The notes under the pieces: model-generated
Databases searched by the model: none
What the model was told of the DNA's origin: nothing
Seen by the model: the letters and a program-made list of their open reading frames with translations, nothing else
Assembly (NCBI GenBank): GCA_946999025.1
Contig: CAMQBP010000012.1
Coordinates: forward strand, 1 to 19,125
DNA: 19,125 nt
From: an uncultured Prevotella sp.
GTDB taxonomy: Bacteria; Bacteroidota; Bacteroidia; Bacteroidales; Bacteroidaceae
Reading direction: 5' to 3'
Program-made: the position numbers and the translations under genes
Shown here: in pieces, positions 1-6,332 of the stretch
How the letters are laid out: every line of letters starts with the position of its first letter
Numbering within the stretch: the stretch's first letter is position 1

Positions 1-1
1 C

Positions 2-65
2 AAACTCATAAACTCACAAACTTACAAACTCATAAACTCATGAACTTACAAACTCATCAACTCAA
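2..65. repeat. Imperfect 8-bp tandem repeat, eight units
   Basis: Eight consecutive 8-base units fill this stretch. The commonest form is AAACTCAT, with variants AAACTCAC, AAACTTAC, GAACTTAC and CAACTCAA. The units stay in register from base 2 to 65 with substitutions only. The array lies immediately downstream of the frr stop codon on the minus strand and may continue past the left edge. It is too short and degenerate for CRISPR and encodes no evident protein. Similar short AT-rich arrays occur between genes in Bacteroidota, but their role is not known to me. Confidence 0.8.
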
Positions 66-70
66 ATTCC

Positions 71-631
71 CTACACCGTCATGATTTCTTTTGTCTTGTC
101 TTCCAGCAGACTGTCTATCTGCCTGATGAACTTGTCGTGAATCTTTTGCAAGTCGTTCTCGGCGTCCTTTTCCACATCTTCAGACAGTCCGTCTTTGATG
201 GCTTTCTTGAGTTTGTCTTTGATTTCAGAGCGCACGTTGCGCACTTCTATCTTCGATTTTTCGCCAATCTTGTTACACTGTTTTACCAGTTCACGACGAC
301 GCTCCTCGGTAGGCTGAGGGATTCCCAGACGAATAATCTCGCCATTGTTCTCTGGTGTGATGCCTACGTCAGAATCCATGATGGCCTTTTCGATGTCCCG
401 TATGGCCTTTCTGTCCCACGGTTTGATGGCGATGGTGCGTGCGTCGGGTACAGAAACGTTGGCAACTTGGTTGAGAGGAACCATGGATCCGTACGAACTG
501 ACCATCACTCCGTCCAGGATAGCTACGTTTGCGCGTCCGGCACGAATGCGGTTCAGTTGTTCTTCTAAAAACATGGTAGCCATCTGCATGCGCTCTTCGG
601 CGCTTTGTAATGTAGATTTTACGTCAATCAT
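71..631 (-). CDS. frr: Ribosome recycling factor
   Basis: Ribosome recycling factor works with EF-G in the cytoplasm to split post-termination ribosomes from mRNA. The product from the start chosen here is 186 residues, the usual family length. It shows the expected pattern: an N-terminal helix with the conserved LNRIRAGRAN segment, a small beta-rich domain containing VPLNQVANVSV and ARTIAIKPWD, the segment IRLGIPQPTEERRREL, and a long charged C-terminal helix. An in-frame ATG lies five codons upstream at 646, but the family normally begins at MIDVKSTLQ and an A-rich GAAAAAGAT precedes the ATG at 631, so I prefer 631. The stop is TAG at 71-73. rsmA lies upstream on the same strand, 172 bases away, and frr appears to have its own promoter at 663-694. 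Confidence 0.97.
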   Translation of the reverse strand: MIDVKSTLQSAEERMQMATMFLEEQLNRIRAGRANVAILDGVMVSSYGSMVPLNQVANVSVPDARTIAIKPWDRKAIRDIEKAIMDSDVGITPENNGEIIRLGIPQPTEERRRELVKQCNKIGEKSKIEVRNVRSEIKDKLKKAIKDGLSEDVEKDAENDLQKIHDKFIRQIDSLLEDKTKEIMTV

Positions 632-662
632 ATCTTTTTCTTGCATTAGAGTTAGTATTGTA

Positions 663-694
663 CAAAAATACGGATTTACGGGGAAATAAACAAC
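663..694 (-). promoter_or_regulatory. Predicted Bacteroidota promoter for frr
   Basis: Read on the minus strand, this is GTTG, a 20-base spacer, then TATTTTTG. The second box matches the Bacteroidota -7 consensus TAnnTTTG exactly, and the first matches the -33 TTTG box at three of four bases with the right spacing. Transcription would start near 656, leaving a leader of about 25 bases before the frr start at 631. Confidence 0.6.
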
Positions 695-803
695 TGTTTG
701 CTTGAAATTGTTTTACGTCATGGGGCTAACGAGGGGCGGCGTAGTTCGTTTTCTTCTGTCAGGAGAGTTGTATGTTATTCCTGTTTGGAGGCTTTTGGGC
801 TCA

Positions 804-1616
804 TCATGATTCTTGCTGATGGAGGCGCTTCAGCTCGGCTTCCACTTGGTTTGTCAATGCAACGAACTGTGCCACGGACAACTGTTCGGGGCGTTTGGTC
901 ATCAGCTCTCCCGCATAGAATTCGGCTGATGCACCCTCACCCGGGAACAGTTGTCGCAGACTAACCCGCAACATCTTGCGCCGCTGGTTGAAGACTGTTT
1001 TGACAACTCGCTTGAAGAACATCTCGTCGCAACCCAGATCGTGCACCTCGTTTCGTGTCATGCGTATGACCGCACTCTTCACTTTGGGTGGCGGGTTGAA
1101 CACATGTTCGTCTACGGTGAACAGATATTCCACGTGATACCAAGCTTGTATCAAGACCGACAGGATGCCATACGCCTTGTTGCCAGGCTCAGAAGCGATG
1201 CGTAGTGCCACTTCGCGCTGTATCATGCCGGTGCAGCAGGGGATGAGATCTTTGTAGTCGAGCATCTTGAAGAAGATTTGTGAGGAAATGTCATACGGAT
1301 AGTTGCCCGTTAAGACAAACTGCTGGCCGTCGAACATCTGATGAAGATCCATGCGCAGGAAATCCTGTCCGATGATGTTGTCACGCAGTTTGGGAAAGTT
1401 CTCCCTGAGATATGCCACCGACTCGCGGTCTATTTCTACCGCTTTTACTTCTCGTGGTTTCTCCACCAGATATTGTGTCAGCACGCCCATGCCAGGACCT
1501 ATCTCTAAGATGGGGATGTTTGGACATGCGTCCACGGTGTCGGCTATGCGTTTGGCAATGCTCAAATCGGTCAGGAAATGCTGCCCTAAGTTCTTTTTTG
1601 GTTTGACTATCTTCAT
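804..1616 (-). CDS. rsmA: 16S rRNA (adenine(1518)-N6/adenine(1519)-N6)-dimethyltransferase RsmA/KsgA
   Basis: This SAM-dependent enzyme dimethylates two adjacent adenines in the 3'-terminal helix of 16S rRNA during 30S maturation. The 270-residue product opens with KPKKNLGQHFL, the family's N-terminal signature. It has the SAM-binding EIGPGMG at residues 38-44, the acidic ribose-binding AVEID at 59-63, and the catalytic NYPY (motif IV, usually NLPY or NFPY) at 105-108. The C-terminal substrate domain begins around VFNPPPKVKSAV. The open frame extends to an ATG at 1697, but that codon overlaps a likely -7 box at 1695-1702, and homologues begin at MKIVKPKKNLGQHF, so 1616 is chosen. The stop is TGA at 804-806. 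I see no clear terminator before frr, so read-through into frr is possible. Confidence 0.97.
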   Translation of the reverse strand: MKIVKPKKNLGQHFLTDLSIAKRIADTVDACPNIPILEIGPGMGVLTQYLVEKPREVKAVEIDRESVAYLRENFPKLRDNIIGQDFLRMDLHQMFDGQQFVLTGNYPYDISSQIFFKMLDYKDLIPCCTGMIQREVALRIASEPGNKAYGILSVLIQAWYHVEYLFTVDEHVFNPPPKVKSAVIRMTRNEVHDLGCDEMFFKRVVKTVFNQRRKMLRVSLRQLFPGEGASAEFYAGELMTKRPEQLSVAQFVALTNQVEAELKRLHQQES

Positions 1617-1694
1617 GCGGCTGTTGTTTTGAGTCGACATGCATGGTACGGCAATTCTCTGCTTTTGTACGGTCATGCATGTTTCTTTTATAGG

Positions 1695-1702
1695 CAAAGA
1701 TA
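1695..1702 (-). promoter_or_regulatory. Possible -7 box for rsmA
   Basis: On the minus strand this reads TATCTTTG, an exact match to TAnnTTTG. No convincing TTTG lies 19-21 bases upstream, so the call rests on one box. If real, transcription starts near 1688, which excludes the upstream ATG at 1697 as the rsmA start. Confidence 0.35.
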
Positions 1703-1825
1703 GATATTAAAAATGAATTATATAGGTGCGGTCGTGAAAATATCACCCAAAAGAACAAAGTCGCAGCTAATCGTATCGGGCCACTCACAGGGGGATAGCT
1801 GTGATTTTTTTGTTGCTTTCCTTGC

Positions 1826-1856
1826 TTTGTGCTATAGCAAAGATTAACTATTTTTT
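1826..1856 (+). promoter_or_regulatory. Predicted promoter of the five-gene sugar cluster
   Basis: The sequence is TTTG at 1826-1829, a 19-base spacer, then TATTTTTT at 1849-1856. This gives an exact -33 box and a -7 box with only the last base of TAnnTTTG differing. The predicted start is near 1863, giving a leader of about 85 bases. A second candidate -7 box (TATATTTG, exact) lies at 1892-1899 but lacks a good -33 partner. Either or both could drive the cluster. Confidence 0.5.
1830..1839. promoter_or_regulatory. Palindrome inside the promoter spacer, candidate operator
   Basis: TGCTATAGCA is a perfect 10-base palindrome starting directly after the -33 TTTG. The flanks TTTG and AAAG add partial symmetry. 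A protein bound here would block or contact RNA polymerase, so it is a candidate operator for the sugar cluster. A palindrome of this length can occur by chance and no regulator gene lies nearby. Confidence 0.25.
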
Positions 1857-1949
1857 TACAAAAGCACTGCCTATTCCTGATATTTTTTAGCTATATTTGC
1901 AAACAGTTAAATTTTTAATAACTCAAAATTCTTTAGGTAATTTTTTCGG

Positions 1950-3026
1950 ATGAAAATAAAAGTTGCGATTATTGGGTTCGGTCGAATGGGAAGGTTTTAC
2001 CTTCAGGAGTTTCAGAACAGCACCCGATATGACGTAGTTTATATATGTGATATTAATGAAAGCTGCTGTAAATTGGCGCGTGAATTATCCCCAAGCTCAA
2101 AAGTTATCACCAATAGCGATGTGGCTTACAATGACCCTGACGTACAACTCGTTGTTTTAAGCGCATTTGCGAGTGATCGTAGAAATCGTATTGCCTTAGC
2201 TGTCGCCAAGGGAAAACATATCATTGCAGAGAAACCTATTGCTGACACTGTAGAAGCAGAAGAAGCCTGTGTGCAGATGACTGAAAACTACGAAGGCATC
2301 TGTACGGTGAATATGTATCTGCGTAATTCGTGGTATCACAGTGAGTTGAAGGATATCGTGGCCAGCGGAGAGATTGGAGAATTGGCCATTCTGCGAATAT
2401 GTCACATGACTCCGGGCTTGGCTCCGGGCGAGGGACATGAGTCGGAAGGACCGTGTTTTCACGACTGTGGTATGCATTATGTGGATGTAGCGCGGTGGTA
2501 TGCCGACAGCGAATTCAAGACCTATCACGCTCAAGGCATTCGTATGTGGAATTACAAAGACCCGTGGTGGTTGCAGGTGCATGGCACTTTTGAGAACGGT
2601 ATCGTGTTTGACATCACGCAAGGTTTTGTCTACGGACAACTTTCGAAGGAGCAGACACACAATTCTTATATAGATATTATCGGAACTAAAGGTATTGCTC
2701 GCATGACGCACGACTTCCAAACGGCTGTCGTTGACGTACGAGGTGTGAACGAAACACTGCATATTGAAAAACCTTTCGGTGGCAAGAATTTAGATTTGCT
2801 CATTGAGCGCATGGCCAACTCGATAGAAACAGGAGTGCGTGATCCACATCTACCCACCTTCAAAGATTCGGCCATCGCATCTAAATTCGCTTGGGATTGT
2901 TTGGACGATGCAGCCAAGCACGACCTTCCAGCCATCGGAAATCTGAAGACATTGGAACAAATTAGATACCGTAGAAGGCACATGACCGATGGATATGGGC
3001 TGTTACCTAATAACTCAGAAGTTTAA
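1950..3026 (+). CDS. Gfo/Idh/MocA family NAD(P)-dependent oxidoreductase, cytoplasmic
   Basis: The family oxidises or reduces sugars, inositols and their derivatives using NAD(P). This 358-residue product has no signal peptide, so it should act in the cytoplasm. The N-terminal Rossmann fold carries GFGRMG at residues 9-14. The hallmark EKP is at 94-96, where the lysine is normally catalytic. The C-terminal domain contains DCGMHYVD at 172-179, the family's DxGxHxxD pattern, supplying the second catalytic residue and substrate contacts. It is the first gene of a five-gene, same-strand cluster, 42 bases before the next gene. In context it may oxidise C3 of a sugar or reduce a 3-keto sugar taken up from the periplasm; that role is inferred. 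An inositol or other polyol dehydrogenase is the main alternative. Family certain, substrate unknown. Confidence 0.9.
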   Translation: MKIKVAIIGFGRMGRFYLQEFQNSTRYDVVYICDINESCCKLARELSPSSKVITNSDVAYNDPDVQLVVLSAFASDRRNRIALAVAKGKHIIAEKPIADTVEAEEACVQMTENYEGICTVNMYLRNSWYHSELKDIVASGEIGELAILRICHMTPGLAPGEGHESEGPCFHDCGMHYVDVARWYADSEFKTYHAQGIRMWNYKDPWWLQVHGTFENGIVFDITQGFVYGQLSKEQTHNSYIDIIGTKGIARMTHDFQTAVVDVRGVNETLHIEKPFGGKNLDLLIERMANSIETGVRDPHLPTFKDSAIASKFAWDCLDDAAKHDLPAIGNLKTLEQIRYRRRHMTDGYGLLPNNSEV

Positions 3027-3068
3027 TCAATGTAAATTGTATATCTATATTAACCAAACTAAACAATT

Positions 3069-4553
3069 ATGGCAGACATTTCAAGAAGAGACTTTCTCAA
3101 GAGAGGAAGCGCCGCATTGGCAGGGATGATTGTGGCTCCTAGCATCGTACCTAATACGGTGTTGGGTAAGGCGCGCGGTAAGAGATCACCAAGTGACAAA
3201 CTGAATATTCTTGGTGTAGGTATCGGCGGACGTGGTGCCGCTGACCTCAGTGCAATGGAAACAGAGAACATCATTGGTCTTTGTGATGTCGACTGGAAGT
3301 ATGCTAAGCATGTGTTTGACAAGTATCCAAAGGCAAAGCGCTACAACGATTATCGTAAGATGTTCGACGAGATGCTTAAAAGTGCAGATGCTGTGATGTG
3401 TGCAACGGCTGACCATACACACGCCATTATTTGCGCCGATGCCATAACAGCAGGCAAACACGTGTATGTAGAGAAGCCAATGACACTCTATCCTTACGAA
3501 TCCCGCTTGCTTGCTGCGCTTGCAAAGAAATATAAGGTGGCAACCCAAATGGGTAATCAAGGTGCTTCCAGTAGTGGTGCCCGTCAGGCATTGAACTGGC
3601 TTTGGAACGGTGAAATTGGTGAGGTAAGGCGCATTGAGGCCTTTACTAACCGTCCTATCTGGCCACAAGGTATGCCAACTCCTACAGAGAAGATGGCTAT
3701 TCCTTCGACGATGAACTGGGATGCCTTTATCGGTCCGGCAAAATACCGCGATTTCAATGCAGCCTATACACCATGGAACTTCCGTGGATGGTGGGACTTT
3801 GGATCAGGTGCCTTAGGTGATATGGCTAACCATATCCTGCAAGTTGCCTTCAAGGGATTGAACCTTGGCGCACCTTCTGAATTGATTGGCAGCTCAACCA
3901 TGTTGATGACCGACTCTTGCCCGTCTGCCGAAAAGATTACTTATCGCTTTGCTGCCCGTGACAACATGCCTAAATTGGCTCTTCCAGAGGTTGAGCTAAC
4001 CTGGTATGATGGTGGCCTTATCCCACAATATCCAGATGGAATGCCTCAAGGTAAGAAACTAAAGGCTGACGGTAGCTGTATCTTCTATGGTTCAAAAGAT
4101 ACAATGGTTGCCGAGTGTTACGGCTATGAGCCTTACTTGTTGTCTGGCAGAAAACCAGTTGTACCCGAACTAAACCGTATCGTTAAGAACGATAATCACC
4201 AGCAAGACTGGATCAGAGCTTGTAAAGAAAGTCCAGAGAACCGTATTCCGTGCGAGTCAGATTTCAAGTTCTCAGCTCCGATGAACGAAGCGATTGTCTT
4301 GGGTTGTACAGCTGTTCGTCTACAAGATCTTGGCCAGTGGCTGAAGTATGACGCAAGGAACATGCGCTTCACCAACATCCCTGCAAATGCAACTTTGCGT
4401 AGTGTCATTGAGGATAAGTTTGAAATTCATGACGGTCATCCAACATTCGACCGTACATACACCAACCCAGTTAATGCTAACGAATGGGCTGCACGCCTCA
4501 TCAAACCAGTATATCGCCAGGGTTGGAAACTTCCTGATATGCCTAACGTATAA
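3069..4553 (+). CDS. Gfo/Idh/MocA family oxidoreductase with twin-arginine export signal
   Basis: This 494-residue protein begins with SRRDFLK at residues 5-11 followed by a hydrophobic stretch ending near PNTVLG (28-33), a typical Tat signal. Tat exports folded proteins, which suits an enzyme that binds its nicotinamide cofactor before export. The Rossmann motif GVGIGGRG is at 49-56, the catalytic-type EKP at 135-137, and the second-domain DFGSGALGDMANH at 243-255 holds the usual Asp/His pair. It belongs to the long Gfo/Idh/MocA branch common in Bacteroidota and Planctomycetota. Beside DUF1080 genes, the likely job is oxidation of a glycoside at C3 (or the reverse) in the periplasm; this is inferred. 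A GH109-type glycosidase, also Gfo/Idh/MocA-fold, NAD-dependent and often Tat-exported, is an alternative. It lies 17 bases before the next gene, so co-transcription is very likely. Confidence 0.92.
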   Translation: MADISRRDFLKRGSAALAGMIVAPSIVPNTVLGKARGKRSPSDKLNILGVGIGGRGAADLSAMETENIIGLCDVDWKYAKHVFDKYPKAKRYNDYRKMFDEMLKSADAVMCATADHTHAIICADAITAGKHVYVEKPMTLYPYESRLLAALAKKYKVATQMGNQGASSSGARQALNWLWNGEIGEVRRIEAFTNRPIWPQGMPTPTEKMAIPSTMNWDAFIGPAKYRDFNAAYTPWNFRGWWDFGSGALGDMANHILQVAFKGLNLGAPSELIGSSTMLMTDSCPSAEKITYRFAARDNMPKLALPEVELTWYDGGLIPQYPDGMPQGKKLKADGSCIFYGSKDTMVAECYGYEPYLLSGRKPVVPELNRIVKNDNHQQDWIRACKESPENRIPCESDFKFSAPMNEAIVLGCTAVRLQDLGQWLKYDARNMRFTNIPANATLRSVIEDKFEIHDGHPTFDRTYTNPVNANEWAARLIKPVYRQGWKLPDMPNV

Positions 4554-4570
4554 AAGAAACAGAATCAAAC

Positions 4571-5413
4571 ATGAAACATTTGTTATGTACTGTTGCATGT
4601 TGCTTTTTGGTGTTGAACGCTTCGGCGGCAACACCAAAATCAAACTATGTCAACAAAGGAGCGGTTACATTGTATTTCTCGCAAGGCTTCCAAGGCCCCG
4701 AGAAGTGGGAAAAGCATACTTTCAAGGTCGATAAAAAAGGCTTTATCAACATCTTTGACGGCAAAACGTTGAGGGGTTGGCGTGGCTATGGCAAGACATA
4801 CGTGCCTTCACGCTGGGTTGTTGATAATGGTTCCATTCACTTTATCGGCAACGAGAATCCTGAGTCTAAAGGCAAAGAAGGTGGCGACTTGGTGTTTGCA
4901 CACAAGTTCAAAAACTTTGAATTGGATATGGAATGGAAGGTTGGAAAGGGAGCTAACTCTGGAATTTTCTACTTGGCACAAGAAACTGTCAATGAAAAGG
5001 GTGAGTTGCAACCTATTTATATCTCCTGTCCCGAGTGCCAGGTTCTCGATAATGAGAACCATCCAGATGCCAAATTGGGCGTTGACGGCAATCGTAAATC
5101 TTCATCGCTTTACGACATGATTCCTGCTAAACCTCAGAATGCAAAACCTTACGGACAGTGGAACCATGTAAAAATCCGTGTGTTGAACGGTACTGTTACA
5201 CATTTCCAAAACGGCATTCAGGTGCTGCAATACAAGTTGTGGACACCCGAATGGACTGAACTCTTGCAGAAGAGCAAGTTCAGTGAAAAAGCATGGCCCA
5301 TTGCTTTCAGGTTCCTCAACGACTGTGGAGGTGCTAACCGTGAGGGATTGATTGGCGTGCAAGACCACGGAAACGATGTTTGGTTCCGTAACATTCGTGT
5401 GAAAGAATTATAG
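4571..5413 (+). CDS. Exported DUF1080 protein (3-keto-disaccharide hydrolase family), first copy
   Basis: DUF1080 proteins have a concanavalin-like beta-sandwich, and some cleave 3-keto-glycosides made by partner dehydrogenases. The 280-residue product has a type I signal peptide (residues 1-20, ending NASAA) and no lipobox, so it is predicted to be soluble in the periplasm or secreted. The DUF1080 domain runs from about 57 to 280, with FDGKTLRGWRGYG (62-74), GGDLVFAHKFKNFE (104-117), GANSGIFYLAQE (127-138), LYDMIPAKPQNAKP (180-193) and a closing QDHGNDVWFRNIR (264-276). It sits between the Tat-exported oxidoreductase and a second DUF1080 copy, with gaps of 17 and 19 bases. Catalytic residues cannot be fixed by eye. 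Hydrolase versus lyase or hydratase action on a keto-glycoside is open. Confidence 0.9.
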   Translation: MKHLLCTVACCFLVLNASAATPKSNYVNKGAVTLYFSQGFQGPEKWEKHTFKVDKKGFINIFDGKTLRGWRGYGKTYVPSRWVVDNGSIHFIGNENPESKGKEGGDLVFAHKFKNFELDMEWKVGKGANSGIFYLAQETVNEKGELQPIYISCPECQVLDNENHPDAKLGVDGNRKSSSLYDMIPAKPQNAKPYGQWNHVKIRVLNGTVTHFQNGIQVLQYKLWTPEWTELLQKSKFSEKAWPIAFRFLNDCGGANREGLIGVQDHGNDVWFRNIRVKEL

Positions 5414-5432
5414 TAACCAATTAAAATACAAA

Positions 5433-6320
5433 ATGATGAAATACACATTATCAACCTTAGCAATAGCTTCTTTGCTATTCATATCTTGCGGCAATAATAA
5501 AAAGTGTAATTGTGAATGTAAGCAATGCTGTGGCAAAGCCGACTCCACAGCAGTCGCTGCCGGTGCTTTAGATTTTAAAGTAGCTGACAAGCAGAATGTC
5601 GATTTGAGCAAATTTCCAGTAGACAAGGATGGCTTCATCACGTTGTTTGATGGCAAAACTTTGAATGGATGGCGCGGATATGGCAAGGATGCAGCTCCTA
5701 AAAGCTGGAATGTAGAAGACGGAGCTATCCACTTGGTGGGATCAGGAACAGGTGAAGCTCAGATGGAAGGCGGAGGTGACTTAATCTTCGCTCATAAGTT
5801 CAAGGACTTCGAATTTGAATTTGAATACAAAATATCAAAGGGAGGCAACTCTGGTGTATTCTATTTGGCACAAGAAGTTACGACGAATGTTGACGGCAAG
5901 GACGAATATCTTCCTATCTGGCAGTCAGCTTCAGAGTATCAAGTACTGGACAATGCAAACCACGAAGATGCTAAACTGGGTGTCGATGGCAACCGTCAGT
6001 CGGCTTCCTTGTACGACATGATTCCTGCGAAACCACAGAATGCGAAACCATTTGGTGAGTGGAACAAGGGTAAAATCACCGTCTTCAAGGGTACTGTTAT
6101 CCACGCTCAGAATGGCGAGAACGTAGTGGAATACCACTTGTGGACACCAAAATGGAACGAAATGTTGAAGAACAGCAAGTTCAAAGAGGATGGTGAATTC
6201 CCCATTGCTTACAAGTTACTCAAGAATATGGGTGGTGACAAGCATGAAGGATATATCGGCTTCCAAGATCATGGAGACGATGTTTGGTATCGTAATGTAC
6301 GCATTAAGATTACAGACTAA
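5433..6320 (+). CDS. DUF1080 lipoprotein (3-keto-disaccharide hydrolase family), second copy
   Basis: This 295-residue protein is a paralogue of the gene just upstream. Its signal peptide ends in a lipobox, FISC, with the lipidated cysteine at residue 19. The residues after that cysteine (GNNKK) lack the acidic pattern linked to surface display in some Bacteroidota, so a periplasm-facing anchor is my guess. A cysteine-rich stretch follows: Cys25, 27, 29, 32 and 33. The DUF1080 domain (about 67-295) repeats the first copy's landmarks: FDGKTLNGWRGYG, GGDLIFAHKFKDFE, GNSGVFYLAQE, LYDMIPAKPQNAKP and QDHGDDVWYRNVR. An adjacent ATG at 5436 could also be the start. Tandem copies with different anchoring may handle different linkages or locations. 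Twelve bases separate it from the next gene. Confidence 0.9.
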   Translation: MMKYTLSTLAIASLLFISCGNNKKCNCECKQCCGKADSTAVAAGALDFKVADKQNVDLSKFPVDKDGFITLFDGKTLNGWRGYGKDAAPKSWNVEDGAIHLVGSGTGEAQMEGGGDLIFAHKFKDFEFEFEYKISKGGNSGVFYLAQEVTTNVDGKDEYLPIWQSASEYQVLDNANHEDAKLGVDGNRQSASLYDMIPAKPQNAKPFGEWNKGKITVFKGTVIHAQNGENVVEYHLWTPKWNEMLKNSKFKEDGEFPIAYKLLKNMGGDKHEGYIGFQDHGDDVWYRNVRIKITD

Positions 6321-6332
6321 ATCTAGAGCGAC

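Larger units (their letters stand above)
1617..1949. other. Divergent intergenic control region
   Basis: This 333-base gap separates rsmA (minus strand) from the five-gene sugar cluster (plus strand). It holds a possible rsmA -7 box at 1695-1702, a promoter with a palindrome in its spacer at 1826-1856, and a second exact TAnnTTTG box at 1892-1899. The half nearest the cluster is very AT-rich. I see no small gene, RNA gene or clear riboswitch fold. A poor Shine-Dalgarno region precedes the ATG at 1950, which is normal for this phylum. Confidence 0.6.

Noticed and set aside
2..65. CRISPR array
   Set aside because: Units are 8 bases, contiguous and without spacers.
137..689. Plus-strand open frames overlapping frr
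   Set aside because: They run antisense to a well-conserved ribosome recycling factor gene, have no recognisable domains and no upstream promoter; they are shadows.
698..964. Plus-strand 88-residue frame in the rsmA-frr gap
   Set aside because: Half of it is antisense to the end of rsmA, the composition is unlike a real protein, and there is no promoter or related family.
1617..1697. Longer rsmA starting at the ATG at 1697
   Set aside because: That ATG overlaps a likely -7 box, and the extra 27 residues precede the conserved N-terminus with no family support.
3069..4553. Calling the Tat-exported oxidoreductase a GH109 alpha-N-acetylgalactosaminidase
   Set aside because: Fold, cofactor and Tat signal would fit, but the DUF1080 neighbours and the DFGSGALGDMANH region point to the broader keto-glycoside type. 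I cannot exclude GH109 without a profile search.
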